This document shows, in pieces, positions 45,960 through 55,835 of a DNA stretch of 64,000 nt. How positions within the stretch are numbered: the stretch's first letter is position 1; every line of letters begins with the position of its first letter. The translations under genes and the position numbers were made by a program. The notes under the pieces are model-generated. The model made no database searches. It had not been told where the DNA came from and saw only the letters and a program-made list of their open reading frames with translations. This stretch comes from Jiella mangrovi (GTDB lineage: Bacteria > Pseudomonadota > Alphaproteobacteria > Rhizobiales > Rhizobiaceae): contig NZ_JAGJCF010000003.1 of the NCBI RefSeq assembly GCF_017815135.1, forward strand, positions 186,001 through 250,000, read 5' to 3'.

Positions 45960-47351
45960 TTGGCGGAATTTTCAGACAAAGCGCCGCGCGGACCGATCGA
46001 GCACCGGAAGGTGCCGACGCGGGCGGCCGTGTTCGTGCCGGTCTTCAAACAGCGCAGCGACGCCGACAGCCGCGGCGTAACTGGCTCCGAGGCGGTCCGC
46101 CGCAGCGACGAGGCGCGGCTGGATGAGGCTGTCGGCCTTGCAGCAGCGATCGATCTCGACATCGTCGCCGCCCAGATCGTCTCCGGCCAGAAGCCTCAGC
46201 CGGCGACGCTGATCGGCAGCGGCAAGGTCGAAGAGCTGAAGGGGCTCGTGGCGGCAGAGGCCGTCGGCCTCGTCATCGTCGATCATCCGCTGACGCCGGT
46301 GCAGCAGCGCAATCTCGAAAAAGAGCTCGACACCAAGGTGCTCGACCGGACAGGCCTGATCCTCGAGATCTTCGGCCGCAGGGCGCGCACCAAGGAGGGC
46401 CGGCTGCAGGTCGAGCTGGCTCATCTGAACTATCAGCGCGGCCGGCTCGTTCGCTCCTGGACCCATCTGGAACGCCAGCGCGGCGGCGCCGGCTTCATGG
46501 GCGGCCCAGGCGAAACGCAGATCGAGGCCGATCGCCGACAGTTGCAGGAGAAAATCAAGCGGCTCGAAAAAGAGCTCGACCAGGTCCGCCGCACCCGCCA
46601 GCTGCATCGCGAAAAGCGCCGCAAACGTCCGCATCCGATCGTCGCTCTCGTCGGCTATACGAACGCCGGCAAGTCGACGCTGTTCAACCTCCTGACCGGC
46701 GCCGACGTCATGGCCCGCGATCTCCTCTTCGCGACCCTCGACCCGACCTTGCGCAAGACCATCCTGCCGCATGGAACGGAGATCCTGTTTTCCGACACGG
46801 TCGGCTTCGTCTCGGACCTGCCGACCCATCTCGTCGCCGCCTTCCGGGCGACGCTGGAAGAGGTTCTGGAAGCCGATCTCATCCTGCACGTCCGCGACGT
46901 CTCCGACCCCGACACGCTTGCCCAGGCCGAGGACGTTCGCCAGATCCTGCGCGATCTCGACGTCGATACCGAGGACACCGGCCATGTCGTCGAAGTCTGG
47001 AACAAGATCGACCGGCTCGACGAGGATGCGCGGAGCCTGATGGGCGCGGCGCAGGCTTCGCTGGCGGAGCCGAACGCCGCCTATCTCGTTTCCGCCGTCA
47101 CGGGCGAGGGAACCGGCGCGCTGCTCGCCGACGTCGAGCGCCGGATCGCCGGCAACCTCACCGGCGTCACCCTCGACGTGGCGCCGGAGGGCATGAGCGT
47201 CCTGCCCTGGCTCTACGACAATGCAACGGTGCTGGAGCGCGAGGACGGGGAAGACGGCGTCGTGCATCTCAAGGCCGAGATGACGGCGCAGGCCCGGACC
47301 GAGCTGCGCCGCCTCGGCGCGACATCGGACGGGATCACCATCGCGGGCTGA
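45960..47351 (+). CDS. hflX: GTPase HflX
   Basis: A 463-residue ribosome-associated GTPase. The N-terminal domain ends in the family motif GGPGETQIEADRR. The G domain has G1 GYTNAGKST, G3 DTVGF and G4 NKID. It splits stalled ribosomes under stress. The start is TTG immediately after the hfq TGA, with GGAAGG inside hfq as ribosome-binding site, so translation is coupled. Confidence 0.94.
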   Translation: MAEFSDKAPRGPIEHRKVPTRAAVFVPVFKQRSDADSRGVTGSEAVRRSDEARLDEAVGLAAAIDLDIVAAQIVSGQKPQPATLIGSGKVEELKGLVAAEAVGLVIVDHPLTPVQQRNLEKELDTKVLDRTGLILEIFGRRARTKEGRLQVELAHLNYQRGRLVRSWTHLERQRGGAGFMGGPGETQIEADRRQLQEKIKRLEKELDQVRRTRQLHREKRRKRPHPIVALVGYTNAGKSTLFNLLTGADVMARDLLFATLDPTLRKTILPHGTEILFSDTVGFVSDLPTHLVAAFRATLEEVLEADLILHVRDVSDPDTLAQAEDVRQILRDLDVDTEDTGHVVEVWNKIDRLDEDARSLMGAAQASLAEPNAAYLVSAVTGEGTGALLADVERRIAGNLTGVTLDVAPEGMSVLPWLYDNATVLEREDGEDGVVHLKAEMTAQARTELRRLGATSDGITIAG

Positions 47352-47352
47352 T

Positions 47353-47377
47353 GCCGGCGGCACCGTCCGCCGCCGGC
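47353..47377 (+). terminator. Possible weak terminator after hflX
   Basis: GCCGGCGGC and GCCGCCGGC pair over nine bases around loop ACCGTCC, directly after the hflX stop. No U-run follows, so it may be only a 3' stabilising hairpin. Confidence 0.35.
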
Positions 47378-47511
47378 GATCAGGGCGCAAGACGTGTGAC
47401 GCATGACCAGATGGGCGCCGCTCGTCCGTCTCGATCCATCGTCCTGCCCCGATCTTCGAGCCGTGGCAGGATCTTTCGCCAAACCCGGTTCCGGCCGTTC
47501 GGGACCGTGCG

Positions 47512-48471
47512 TTACCCGGCGGGGCTGATCGCCAGCCGCTCGCGCAGAAACGTCGCGACGAGGTCCAGCGCCTCGATCGTGGCCGGCAGGACGCCGGCCA
47601 ACTCTATGAAGCCGTGGATCATTCCAGGAAAATTCCGCTTCACGACAGGCACGCCGGCGTGGTCGAGCCGCGCGGCATAAAGGTTGTTCTCGTCGTGAAG
47701 CGCGTCGCAGCTGCCGGAGATGATCAGTGCGGGCGCAAGGCCGGCACTGTCCGTGACGGTGATCGGCGAGATCCGCCAGTCGCCCGCAATCGCCTTGTCC
47801 GGCAGCACCTTGGCCATGAAGTAGTCCATCATCGGTCGATCGAGCGGCGGCGTTTGCGCGTTCTCGATCCGCGAGGGATAGGCCCAGGCCGTTTCGCGGT
47901 TGTCGAGGCCGGGATAGATCAGCACCTGGCAGGCCAGCGGCAGGCTTTCGTTGCGGCAGTGAATGGCGGCGACGGCGGCAAGGCCGCCGCCGGCACTGTC
48001 GCCGCCGACGCCGATCCGCTGGCGGTCGAGGCCGAGGGCGCCGGCATTTTCAAAAATCCAGGAGACGGCGGTGCGGACATCGTCCGCGCCTGCGGGCGCC
48101 GGATGTTCCGGCGCAAGGGCGTAATCGACCGACACGACGACACAGCCGGCCCGCGCGGCGATCTGCCGGCAGACCTTGTCGTGGGAATCGAGGTCGCCGA
48201 TCACCCAGCCGCCACCATGGACGTAGACGAGCGCCGGCGCCTCCTTCTCCGGCGTGCCCTCTGGGCGGTAAACCCGCAGCGGAACTTCGCCGCGCGGACC
48301 CTTTGCCGCGGTGTTCACGACGCGGGCCATCTCACGCACGGGCCCACCGAAAAGCTCACTCTGCTGGCGATAGGCGGCGCGGCATTCCTCGACCGACATC
48401 TTGCTCATGTCGGGAGCGCCGTTTTCCTGCATCGCCTTCAGATGGGCCAGAACATGGGGATCGAGTTGCAT
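47512..48471 (-). CDS. Alpha/beta hydrolase, HSL-type esterase
   Basis: A 319-residue hydrolase of the hormone-sensitive lipase family. The oxyanion motif is VHGGGW, the nucleophile lies in GGDSAGGGLA, the acid in GSCDALHDEN and the histidine in GMIHGF. It hydrolyses short-chain esters. The ATG before QLDPHVLAHLK is used. It lies 146 bp downstream of padC on the same strand and might release phenolic acids from esters for PadC; that link is inferred. Confidence 0.88.
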   Translation of the reverse strand: MQLDPHVLAHLKAMQENGAPDMSKMSVEECRAAYRQQSELFGGPVREMARVVNTAAKGPRGEVPLRVYRPEGTPEKEAPALVYVHGGGWVIGDLDSHDKVCRQIAARAGCVVVSVDYALAPEHPAPAGADDVRTAVSWIFENAGALGLDRQRIGVGGDSAGGGLAAVAAIHCRNESLPLACQVLIYPGLDNRETAWAYPSRIENAQTPPLDRPMMDYFMAKVLPDKAIAGDWRISPITVTDSAGLAPALIISGSCDALHDENNLYAARLDHAGVPVVKRNFPGMIHGFIELAGVLPATIEALDLVATFLRERLAISPAG

Positions 48472-48617
48472 TGCGTTTCTCCTTGATGGCCGGATGAAGT
48501 CTCGGCAGGCCGGTGCGAGCGGCCTTCGCGATCGCCTTCGATCGCAAGGCCGCCCGATCTCGTTGCTAGCGCAAGATCTCAACGGGAATGCGGTTCCCGC
48601 ATTGTGAGGATCACGCC

Positions 48618-49136
48618 CTAGTTGCGGCGTGCGGCGTAACCGGCAGGAAGCTCTTCCGGGCCGCATGAGACGACCGTCTCGTCGTTTTCGGCGCAGGTCT
48701 CGACGAAGGTCACGGTGGCGAATTCGTCGATGACCAGCTTGGGATAGGTTGGCCCCGCATCGCGATAGCTCCGCATCAAATCGAGATGGTCGTTCTGGAA
48801 GCAGACGGTCTTCTTCGGCTCCTCGGCGATCCAGCGCGGGAAGAAGATCACCCCGTGAATGCGCCGCTCGGCAAAGTTCACCGCGACGGAGACGGTCGTG
48901 CCGGTCGGCTCGTCCCAGGAGATTTTAACGACGTCGTCGCTGAGGCGCACGATATGGGCCTTCTGGTCGCGAACCCAGCGCCCGCCGACCATGCCGGAAT
49001 GGATCCGGTAGTCGATAGTCCAGGGGTTCTTGACGTATAGCTCATATTGCCACCCATTGTCGTATGTATAGATGAGGTGCTTGCCGACGAAACCGGCGAG
49101 TTGTTCCGGCTTGGTGGACTCGAATGGATCTGACAT
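48618..49136 (-). CDS. padC: Phenolic acid decarboxylase
   Basis: A 172-residue lipocalin-like enzyme matching PadC/PAD length and pattern: [50 protein letters not shown] and [12 protein letters not shown]. It decarboxylates ferulic and p-coumaric acids to 4-vinylphenols without cofactor. AGGAG precedes the ATG. It is divergent from a LysR-type regulator, with a palindrome between them, which suggests induction by hydroxycinnamates. Confidence 0.9.
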   Translation of the reverse strand: MSDPFESTKPEQLAGFVGKHLIYTYDNGWQYELYVKNPWTIDYRIHSGMVGGRWVRDQKAHIVRLSDDVVKISWDEPTGTTVSVAVNFAERRIHGVIFFPRWIAEEPKKTVCFQNDHLDLMRSYRDAGPTYPKLVIDEFATVTFVETCAENDETVVSCGPEELPAGYAARRN

Positions 49137-49152
49137 GACAAACTCCTGTGAA

Positions 49153-49177
49153 ATATCATCATTTTCGAAACTGATAT
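49153..49177. promoter_or_regulatory. Inverted repeat between padC and lysR-type gene
   Basis: ATATCA and TGATAT form a perfect 6-bp inverted repeat with a 13-base spacer, 16 bp before the padC start and 74 bp before the regulator. LysR-type proteins bind interrupted palindromes of this sort between divergent genes. Confidence 0.5.
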
Positions 49178-49250
49178 AGGATAGACGCAAGGCTCATGGC
49201 CAAGTCATTCGACGGCTGAATTGATGCTTCAAAGGCATGGATCGACGACA

Positions 49251-50135
49251 ATGGAGCTGCGGCATTTGCGCTATTTCGTCGCCGTCGCCGAGGCGGCGAG
49301 CTTTTCCCGCGCGGCCGAACGGCTGCATACGGCCCAGCCTTCCTTGAGCCGGCAGATCCGCGATCTGGAAGAAGATCTCGGTGTTCGTCTGTTCGAACGG
49401 ACCAGCCGCCGTGTCGAGTTGACGGGAGCGGGCGCGATCTTCCTGGAAGAGGCACGGTCCATTCTCGACCATGTGACGAATGCCACGGTCAGGACCCGCG
49501 AATTTGCGCGCACGAAGGCCCGGACGCTGGTTCTGGGTTTCGTTCAGGGGATGGAGGCCGAGGAGCTCGACCGTGTCATCACCGCCCTGCGAGAGATCGG
49601 CGACACCGACATCGTGCTGCGAAACCTGTCCTCGCCGGAGGTGATCCAGAAGATCATCGATCGCGAAATCGATCTGGGTTTCGTGCGGCCCTCGCAGCAG
49701 GCAAGTGGCCTGAACCTGCGCACGCTGCGAAGCGAGCGCCTGATCCTTGCGATGCGCGCGGACCATGCCCTTGCTGGCCGCCAGATGGTGTCACCGGAGG
49801 AATTCGCCACAGAGCCGATGGTCGAGGTCACGTCGGACCAGGCGCCGGTCCTGGCGGAGGCCATCGCCGGCTATCTGGAGCCGAGGCAGGTTACGGTGCC
49901 GACGGTCTCGTCGTCCGGAAACCTCGCAATGGCGCTGTCACTGGTCGCAAGCCTTGGCTGTCTCGCCATCGTGCCGGAACATGCGGTCAAGCTGTTTCCG
50001 CGCAACGTCGTTGCCGTCGCGCTTCCGCCGGATGCGCCGACGATCGCGCTCTCGCTCGCCTGGCACCCCGCCAATTCCTCGCGGACCCTGAATTCGTTTC
50101 TGAAGGTGTTCTTGAAGACGCGGGGGGAGGGCTGA
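49251..50135 (+). CDS. LysR-type transcriptional regulator
   Basis: A 294-residue protein with an N-terminal winged helix (LRHLRYFVAVAEAASFSRAAERLHTAQPSLSRQIRDLE) and a C-terminal periplasmic-binding-protein-like effector domain from about residue 90. The ATG before ELRHLRYF matches the family's normal start. It is divergent from padC and probably controls it, perhaps with hydroxycinnamate as effector; that effector is inferred from context only. Confidence 0.9.
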   Translation: MELRHLRYFVAVAEAASFSRAAERLHTAQPSLSRQIRDLEEDLGVRLFERTSRRVELTGAGAIFLEEARSILDHVTNATVRTREFARTKARTLVLGFVQGMEAEELDRVITALREIGDTDIVLRNLSSPEVIQKIIDREIDLGFVRPSQQASGLNLRTLRSERLILAMRADHALAGRQMVSPEEFATEPMVEVTSDQAPVLAEAIAGYLEPRQVTVPTVSSSGNLAMALSLVASLGCLAIVPEHAVKLFPRNVVAVALPPDAPTIALSLAWHPANSSRTLNSFLKVFLKTRGEG

Positions 50136-50330
50136 GGCGACGGACGGATTTGCCGAAGCCTTCTCGAGAAAAGGCACTCCCAGGCAGGATATGCCTGTTC
50201 GAAGACCGAGGCGACCGGGCGATTTGCGACGGCGCCGTCACGTGGCACGCCGGTATCGCCGTGGCCGCAATGTCATGACGGTGGGAAGCAGTCAGAGAGG
50301 CGGGGACGTCCTAGTCCGCGCCTCGGGCCG

Positions 50331-51929
50331 TCAGGTGCCGGTTTCGATCAGCATGAAGGCGGGGATATCGTCGCCGAAGCCGACCGGCTGCTTGCCGCCG
50401 TCGTCGTTGCCGCCGCGCTGGCGGGAATTGCCGCTCGATCCTTCCGACCCGCGCTTGCTCCGGCCGCGGCTCGTGCCGCTGCTACGGGCGTAGCTCGGCG
50501 CAGACGCGCTCTGGCTTGCCGCCCGCGCGCCGGCCTCGCTGGCGACCGGCCGCTCGGCGATCGCCTCCACGGGGACGTCAAGCTCGCCGGCCTCGGCGCG
50601 CTCCATGACGGCGGCGTCGGCAACCGGCTCGGCCGTAGCTTCCGCCTCGGGCCGCGGCTGGCTCTTGGAACGCCTCGGTCGGCGCTCGGGCTTGTCGCCC
50701 GCCGCCTTGCGCGCTCCGCGCCGCTTCGGACGATCGTCCTCTTCGGTGTCGGCCGGCAGGTCGGCGACCGTCGTGCCCTGCCACTCGATCGAAGCGCCGA
50801 GCATCTTCTCGATCGAATCGAGATACTTCTTGTCGGACTTCGTCACCAGCGTGAACGCCTTGCCCGAGCGCCCGGCGCGGCCGGTGCGGCCGATGCGATG
50901 GACATAGTCCTCGGCATGGATCGGCACGTCGAAATTGAAGACGTGGCTGACCTTGGGAATATCGAGACCACGCGCTGCGACGTCGGATGCGACGAGCAGG
51001 GTGATCTTGTTGTCGCGGAATCCCTGCAGCATGGCCATGCGCGAGCGCTGGTCCATGTCGCCATGAAGGGCACCGGCAGAAAAGCCATGCTTTTCCAGAG
51101 AACGGAAAAGGGTGGAGACGTCACGCTTGCGATTGCAGAAGATGATCGCGTTGGTCAGCTCGTCCTCTTCCTTGAGGATGGTGCGAAGCGTCTCGCGCTT
51201 GTCCCACTCCTTGCCGCCCGTGGCGACGAGCCGCTGGGTGACGGTGAGGGCGGCCGACGCCTGTTTGGCGACCTCGACGCGAACCGGGTTCTGCAGGAAC
51301 TGCTCGGTCAGCCGGGTGATTTCCGGCGGCATCGTCGCCGAGAAGAACAGCGTCTGCCGAGTGAAGGGCAGGAGCTTGCAGATCCGCTCGATGTCCGGAA
51401 TGAAGCCCATGTCGAGCATCCGGTCGGCCTCGTCGATGACGAGAACCTCGACACCGGTCAAAAGCAGCTTGCCGCGTTCGAAATGGTCGAGCAGGCGCCC
51501 CGGCGTGGCGATCAGCACGTCGGCGCCGCGATCAATCTTCTTGTCCTGTTCGTCGAAGGACATGCCGCCGATCAGAAGCGCGACGTTGAGCTTCTGGTCC
51601 TTGCCGTAACGGGCGAAGGATTCCTCGACCTGAGCGGCGAGTTCGCGCGTCGGCTCGATGATCAGCGTGCGCGGCATGCGCGCCCGGGCCCGGCCCTTTT
51701 CCAGAAGTGTCAGCATCGGCAGCACGAAGGAGGCCGTCTTGCCCGTTCCGGTCTGGGCGATTCCAAGCACGTCGCGCCGCTCAAGCGCATGCGGAATGGC
51801 CTGTTCCTGGATTGGCGTCGGTTCGGTGTATCCGGTGGCTTCCACAGCCGCCAGCACCTTGGCGCTGAGACCGAGTTCGGAAAAAAGTGTCAAGCTGGCG
51901 TGTCTCTTCAAATGGAGATGACGGCGCAT
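50331..51929 (-). CDS. DEAD-box RNA helicase, RhlE-like
   Basis: A 532-residue helicase. The core has Q-motif PTPIQEQAI, motif I AQTGTGKT, Ia PTRELA, Ib TPGR, II DEAD, III SAT, V DVAARGLDI and VI HRIGRTGRAG. The C-terminal ~150 residues are Arg/Lys/Ser/Gly-rich and probably bind RNA non-specifically. It fits the RhlE group, active in ribosome assembly and cold growth. The ATG before RRHLHLKRHASL is used. It is divergent from an alpha/beta hydrolase gene. Confidence 0.92.
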   Translation of the reverse strand: MRRHLHLKRHASLTLFSELGLSAKVLAAVEATGYTEPTPIQEQAIPHALERRDVLGIAQTGTGKTASFVLPMLTLLEKGRARARMPRTLIIEPTRELAAQVEESFARYGKDQKLNVALLIGGMSFDEQDKKIDRGADVLIATPGRLLDHFERGKLLLTGVEVLVIDEADRMLDMGFIPDIERICKLLPFTRQTLFFSATMPPEITRLTEQFLQNPVRVEVAKQASAALTVTQRLVATGGKEWDKRETLRTILKEEDELTNAIIFCNRKRDVSTLFRSLEKHGFSAGALHGDMDQRSRMAMLQGFRDNKITLLVASDVAARGLDIPKVSHVFNFDVPIHAEDYVHRIGRTGRAGRSGKAFTLVTKSDKKYLDSIEKMLGASIEWQGTTVADLPADTEEDDRPKRRGARKAAGDKPERRPRRSKSQPRPEAEATAEPVADAAVMERAEAGELDVPVEAIAERPVASEAGARAASQSASAPSYARSSGTSRGRSKRGSEGSSGNSRQRGGNDDGGKQPVGFGDDIPAFMLIETGT

Positions 51930-52037
51930 CGGCGCCTTTGTGAGCCCATCTTGTATGGGGCGATAGGGTGACCGGTCGTCTGAGTCAACCGTTTCCCGTG
52001 ATATGGGCCCGTTTCGCAAGCTTTTGAAGGTGGTGTC

Positions 52038-52733
52038 ATGGAAAATTCGCAGATCGTCATGGTTCCGGGGCTGTTATCGACCGGCGAGGTCTATCGCCCG
52101 CAGATCGATGCACTGAGCGACCAAGTCCTCGTTGCCGAAACCCGACTTGACGATACGATCGAAGCCATGGCCCGGCGAATTCTCGCCGAGGCGCCGAGCC
52201 GATTTGTTCTTTGCGGCCACTCGATGGGCGGCTATGTCGCGCTGGAAGTCGTGCGGCTCGCGCCCGAGCGCGTTCGGGGCCTGGCGTTGATCGCCACCTC
52301 GGCGTGGCCGGACACGCAGGAGCAGACGGCGATCCGTCATCGGCTCGTCGCCATGGCACGCGCGCAGGGCATCGAGGCCGCCGCGCGGCTCCTCGAACCG
52401 AAGCTGTTCTCGCCGCCGACGGCGAGCCCGGCGCTGAAACGGCTTAACCTCGACATGTCCATCGCCTGCGGCGTCGAGACCTTCGCAAGGCAGCAGGCGG
52501 CCATCATCGGGCGGCGGGATCAGCGGCCGGAGCTGCAGCGGATCGCAACCCCGACAGTCGTCGTCACCGGCTCCGACGACGAGATCATCCCGGCGGAACG
52601 GTCAGAGGAGATGGCCGCCGCGATACCGGGGGGCGAGCTCGTCACGATCGAGGGCATCGGCCACATGGTCCCGGTCGAAGCGCCTGACGCGACGACTGCC
52701 GCGATCGCCGCGCTGCTCGCCCGGACGATCTAG
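52038..52733 (+). CDS. Alpha/beta-fold hydrolase
   Basis: A 231-residue alpha/beta hydrolase. The nucleophile elbow is CGHSMGGYVAL; the acid is probably in VVTGSDDEIIPAE and the histidine in IEGIGHMVPVEAP. The pattern resembles small esterase/lactonase-like enzymes of primary metabolism (MhpC type). Substrate is unknown. It is divergent from the helicase gene, 108 bp away. Confidence 0.82.
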   Translation: MENSQIVMVPGLLSTGEVYRPQIDALSDQVLVAETRLDDTIEAMARRILAEAPSRFVLCGHSMGGYVALEVVRLAPERVRGLALIATSAWPDTQEQTAIRHRLVAMARAQGIEAAARLLEPKLFSPPTASPALKRLNLDMSIACGVETFARQQAAIIGRRDQRPELQRIATPTVVVTGSDDEIIPAERSEEMAAAIPGGELVTIEGIGHMVPVEAPDATTAAIAALLARTI

Positions 52734-52813
52734 CTGCGAGACGTCCCCTTGGCAGAGTGCGACCAGCGTCGCGCATTTGCCGGACTGCCGAACAATTCGA
52801 TCCGCACAGCCGC

Positions 52814-53368
52814 TCAGTTGGAGGCCGGGCCGAAGACATATGGCTGGCCCGGCACGTAATGCAGCTCGTAGGTCTCGCTGATTTCCCCGTCGCTCGGGAC
52901 GACCTCGAAGAAGAGCGTCAGGCTGTTCGGCTCGGTGTCGCTCGGGTCGTCGGCCCGGTAGCCCACGACCTGGCCATCCATCTTGCCGATTTCCGGGATT
53001 TCCGCCGACGAGCGCACGGCCAGCGCGCCTTCGCCCGAGGCTTCGAGCTGCTGGATGAAGAAATACGTCTGGGCATCGTTCCCGGCGGGCTGCACCATCA
53101 CCGTTCGCCAGACGCCCTGGGCGTCACCATCCGACCAGGGGCCGACCACCTGGACGTCCTGCACCATGGGTGAAAGGCTCTCGATGGCGGAGGCGAACTC
53201 GCTCGACGATGGAGCCGCGGCGTCGGTGCCGGCTGCCGCCGGGGCCTGCTGCGGCGCGGCAGGCTGCGCCGCGGGGGGCTCGGCCCCGTCCTGCGCGCTT
53301 GCGGGAGCTGCGAAAAGCAGGGATGCCGCCAGAATGCCGGCGATTTGAGAACGGGAAGGGCTCGACAT
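52814..53368 (-). CDS. Secreted hypothetical protein
   Basis: A 184-residue protein with a signal peptide (MSSPSRSQIAGILAASLL... cleaved near ASAQD), a Pro/Ala/Gln-rich linker to about residue 60 and a ~120-residue beta-rich domain (VQVVGPWSDGDAQGVWRTVMV ... SLTLFFEVVPSDGEISETYELHYVPG). It is probably periplasmic. No family could be assigned with confidence. It lies 171 bp from parE on the same strand. Confidence 0.75.
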   Translation of the reverse strand: MSSPSRSQIAGILAASLLFAAPASAQDGAEPPAAQPAAPQQAPAAAGTDAAAPSSSEFASAIESLSPMVQDVQVVGPWSDGDAQGVWRTVMVQPAGNDAQTYFFIQQLEASGEGALAVRSSAEIPEIGKMDGQVVGYRADDPSDTEPNSLTLFFEVVPSDGEISETYELHYVPGQPYVFGPASN

Positions 53369-53539
53369 CGTTTTTACCTTTGCGCGGCTCGGCCGTCGTT
53401 GTTGGGGTGGGCTCCGCTTGTCGCGATGCGCCGGGGCAAGCTCGAAGCCGCTTGGGTCCGTCCGGACGATCCGCAGCCTCTTGAACATCTCTTCTCAAAC
53501 TCGGGAGCAAGGGCTCGAGGTCCAGATACGGCTGCCGCG

Positions 53540-55564
53540 TCAGATGTCGAGGTCGGAGACGAAGGCCGCGCGTTCCTGAATGAAGCGGAAGCGCGATTCC
53601 GGCTTGTTGCCCATCAGCGCGTCGACGGCGCCGGATGTTCCGGCCTCCGGCGTCTCATCGACGACGACACGCAGCAGCGTGCGCTTCTTCGGATCCATCG
53701 TCGTTTCCTTGAGCTGCCCGGGCATCATTTCGCCGAGACCCTTGAACCGGCCGACCTCGACCTTGCGGCCCTTGAACTCCCGGGCGACGATTTCCTCGCG
53801 ATGCTTGTCGTCGCGCGCGTAAAACGTCTTGCCGCCGCTGGAAAGCTTGTAGAGCGGCGGCACGGCGAGGAAGAGGTGGCCGCCCCGGATCAGCTCGGGC
53901 ATCTCGCGGTAGAAGAAGGTGATCAGGAGCGAGGCGATATGCGCCCCGTCGACGTCGGCGTCGGTCATGATGATGATCCGCTCGTAACGCAGATCCTCCT
54001 GCCGGTATTTCGACCGCGTGCCGCATCCGAGCGCCAGTGTGAGGTCGGCGAGCTGCTGGTTGGCCCCGAGCTTGTCGCGGCCGGCGCTCGCGACATTGAG
54101 GATCTTGCCCCTGAGCGGCAGGATCGCCTGGACCCTGCGATCGCGCGCCTGCTTGGCGGAGCCGCCAGCCGAATCGCCTTCGACGATGAAGATCTCGGCG
54201 CCGGATGCGCCGGTCTGCGAACAGTCGGCGAGCTTGCCGGGAAGTCGCAACTTGCGCGTCGCCGACTTGCGGCTGACCTCCTTTTCCGCACGCCGGCGCA
54301 GCCGCTCGTCGGCGCGGTCGACGACCCAGTCGATCAGGCGCGCGGCATCCTGGGGCGAGGAGGCGAGCCAGATGTCGAAACTGTCGCGCATCGACTGCTC
54401 GACGATGCGCTGGGCCTCGGCGGTGGCGAGGCGATCCTTGGTCTGGCCGACGAATTCCGGCTCACGGATGAACACCGACAGCATGGCCGATGCGGTCTGC
54501 ATGATGTCGTCGCCGGTGATGATCGAAGCGCGTTTGTTTCCAGAGACTTCGGCGAAGGCCTTCAAGCCACGCAGCAGGACCGAGCGCAGGCCGGATTCGT
54601 GAGTTCCGCCCTCCGGCGTCGGGATGGTGTTGCAGTAGGAGCGAACGAAGCCGTCCTCGGCCGTCCAGGAGACCGCCCATTCGACAGCGCCGTGGCCGGT
54701 CAGCTTCTCGGTGCGGCCGGCGAAGATCTGCGAGGTCACCCGGCTCTCGGAGCCGAGGGTGACGTCGAGATAGTCCTTGAGGCCGCCGGGAAAGTGGAAC
54801 GTCTCGCGGGCCGGCACGCCGGAATCGGCGGCCAGCAGCGACGGGTCGCAGGACCAGCGGATCTCGACGCCGCCGAAGAGATAGGCTTTGGAGCGCGCCA
54901 TCGCCATCAGCCGCTCGGGGCGGAACCGGCAATTGGCACCGAAGATCTCCGGATCGGGCCGGAAGCGCACTCTCGTGCCGCGCCGGTTCTGAATGTCGCC
55001 GACCTCTTCGAGCTTCGAGGTCGCAATTCCCCGCGCATAGGTCTGGCGGTAGAGTTTGCGGTTGCGGGCGACCTCGACTTCCAGATGCTCCGACAAAGCG
55101 TTCACGACGGAGACGCCGACGCCATGGAGGCCGCCGGAGGTCTCGTACACCTTGGAATCGAACTTGCCGCCGGCATGCAGCGTCGTCATGATGACTTCGA
55201 GCGCCGAGCGGTCCTTGTATTTGGGATGCGGGTCGATCGGAATGCCGCGGCCGTTGTCGCTGACGGCCAATGTGCCGTCGGCTTCCAGCTGGACCTCGAT
55301 GAAGTTCGCGTGGCCGGCCGTCGCCTCGTCCATCGAATTGTCGATGACCTCGGCGAAGAGGTGATGAACGGCCTTCTCGTCGGTGCCGCCGATATACATG
55401 CCGGGCCGGCGGCGAACCGGCTCCAGCCCTTCCAGAACCTCGATGTCGGCGGCGGTGTAATCCGCGCCGGGGACGAACTCCTGGGGTGGCTTTCGGGTCG
55501 GCGAGGCGGGCTTGGCCGCCCGTGGCTGACGCGCGGCGTTGCCCGAAAACAGGTCGTCGCTCAT
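53540..55564 (-). CDS. parE: DNA topoisomerase IV subunit B
   Basis: A 674-residue type IIA ATPase subunit. The ATP-binding domain has EVIDNSMDEA and DNGRGIP; the TOPRIM domain has EGDSAGGS and DADVDGAHI. Its length and the QARDRRVQAILPLRGKILNV block fit ParE rather than the ~800-residue GyrB. It decatenates daughter chromosomes together with ParC, which is not in this window. Confidence 0.94.
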   Translation of the reverse strand: MSDDLFSGNAARQPRAAKPASPTRKPPQEFVPGADYTAADIEVLEGLEPVRRRPGMYIGGTDEKAVHHLFAEVIDNSMDEATAGHANFIEVQLEADGTLAVSDNGRGIPIDPHPKYKDRSALEVIMTTLHAGGKFDSKVYETSGGLHGVGVSVVNALSEHLEVEVARNRKLYRQTYARGIATSKLEEVGDIQNRRGTRVRFRPDPEIFGANCRFRPERLMAMARSKAYLFGGVEIRWSCDPSLLAADSGVPARETFHFPGGLKDYLDVTLGSESRVTSQIFAGRTEKLTGHGAVEWAVSWTAEDGFVRSYCNTIPTPEGGTHESGLRSVLLRGLKAFAEVSGNKRASIITGDDIMQTASAMLSVFIREPEFVGQTKDRLATAEAQRIVEQSMRDSFDIWLASSPQDAARLIDWVVDRADERLRRRAEKEVSRKSATRKLRLPGKLADCSQTGASGAEIFIVEGDSAGGSAKQARDRRVQAILPLRGKILNVASAGRDKLGANQQLADLTLALGCGTRSKYRQEDLRYERIIIMTDADVDGAHIASLLITFFYREMPELIRGGHLFLAVPPLYKLSSGGKTFYARDDKHREEIVAREFKGRKVEVGRFKGLGEMMPGQLKETTMDPKKRTLLRVVVDETPEAGTSGAVDALMGNKPESRFRFIQERAAFVSDLDI

Positions 55565-55762
55565 CGGCTGAAGGTTCCTCGTGCGTTCGAAGGGGTCTCA
55601 CGCGGCGCCGCGATCACGGCCCTAGTGCTATACTTTCACGAAATGTTCTTCAAGCCGCGGTTTTGCCGCAACGCGCGTTTCAGCGCAAGCTTTGCCCGTT
55701 TTCCACGGATAACACGGTGCCCGGACGGGTGATCCCGAATTTTTCGCCCCGACATGCTGAAA

Positions 55763-55793
55763 GGCCGGCCGCATCATCGCGATGCGGCCGGCC
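55763..55793 (-). terminator. Intrinsic terminator of RTX gene
   Basis: GGCCGGCCGCATC pairs perfectly with GATGCGGCCGGCC (13 bp) around a five-base loop, and on the minus strand is followed by TTTC. It lies 43 bases past the RTX stop. Confidence 0.75.
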
Positions 55794-55835
55794 CTGTGGT
55801 GAAGGGGCAGGGGTGGCGTTGTGCCGCCCCGCTTG

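Noticed and set aside
53345-55732. Very long open frame (about 795 codons) opposite parE
   Set aside because: It mirrors the parE gene in GC-rich sequence; its product is Arg/Gly/Asp-rich with no family motif, while parE has full topoisomerase motifs.
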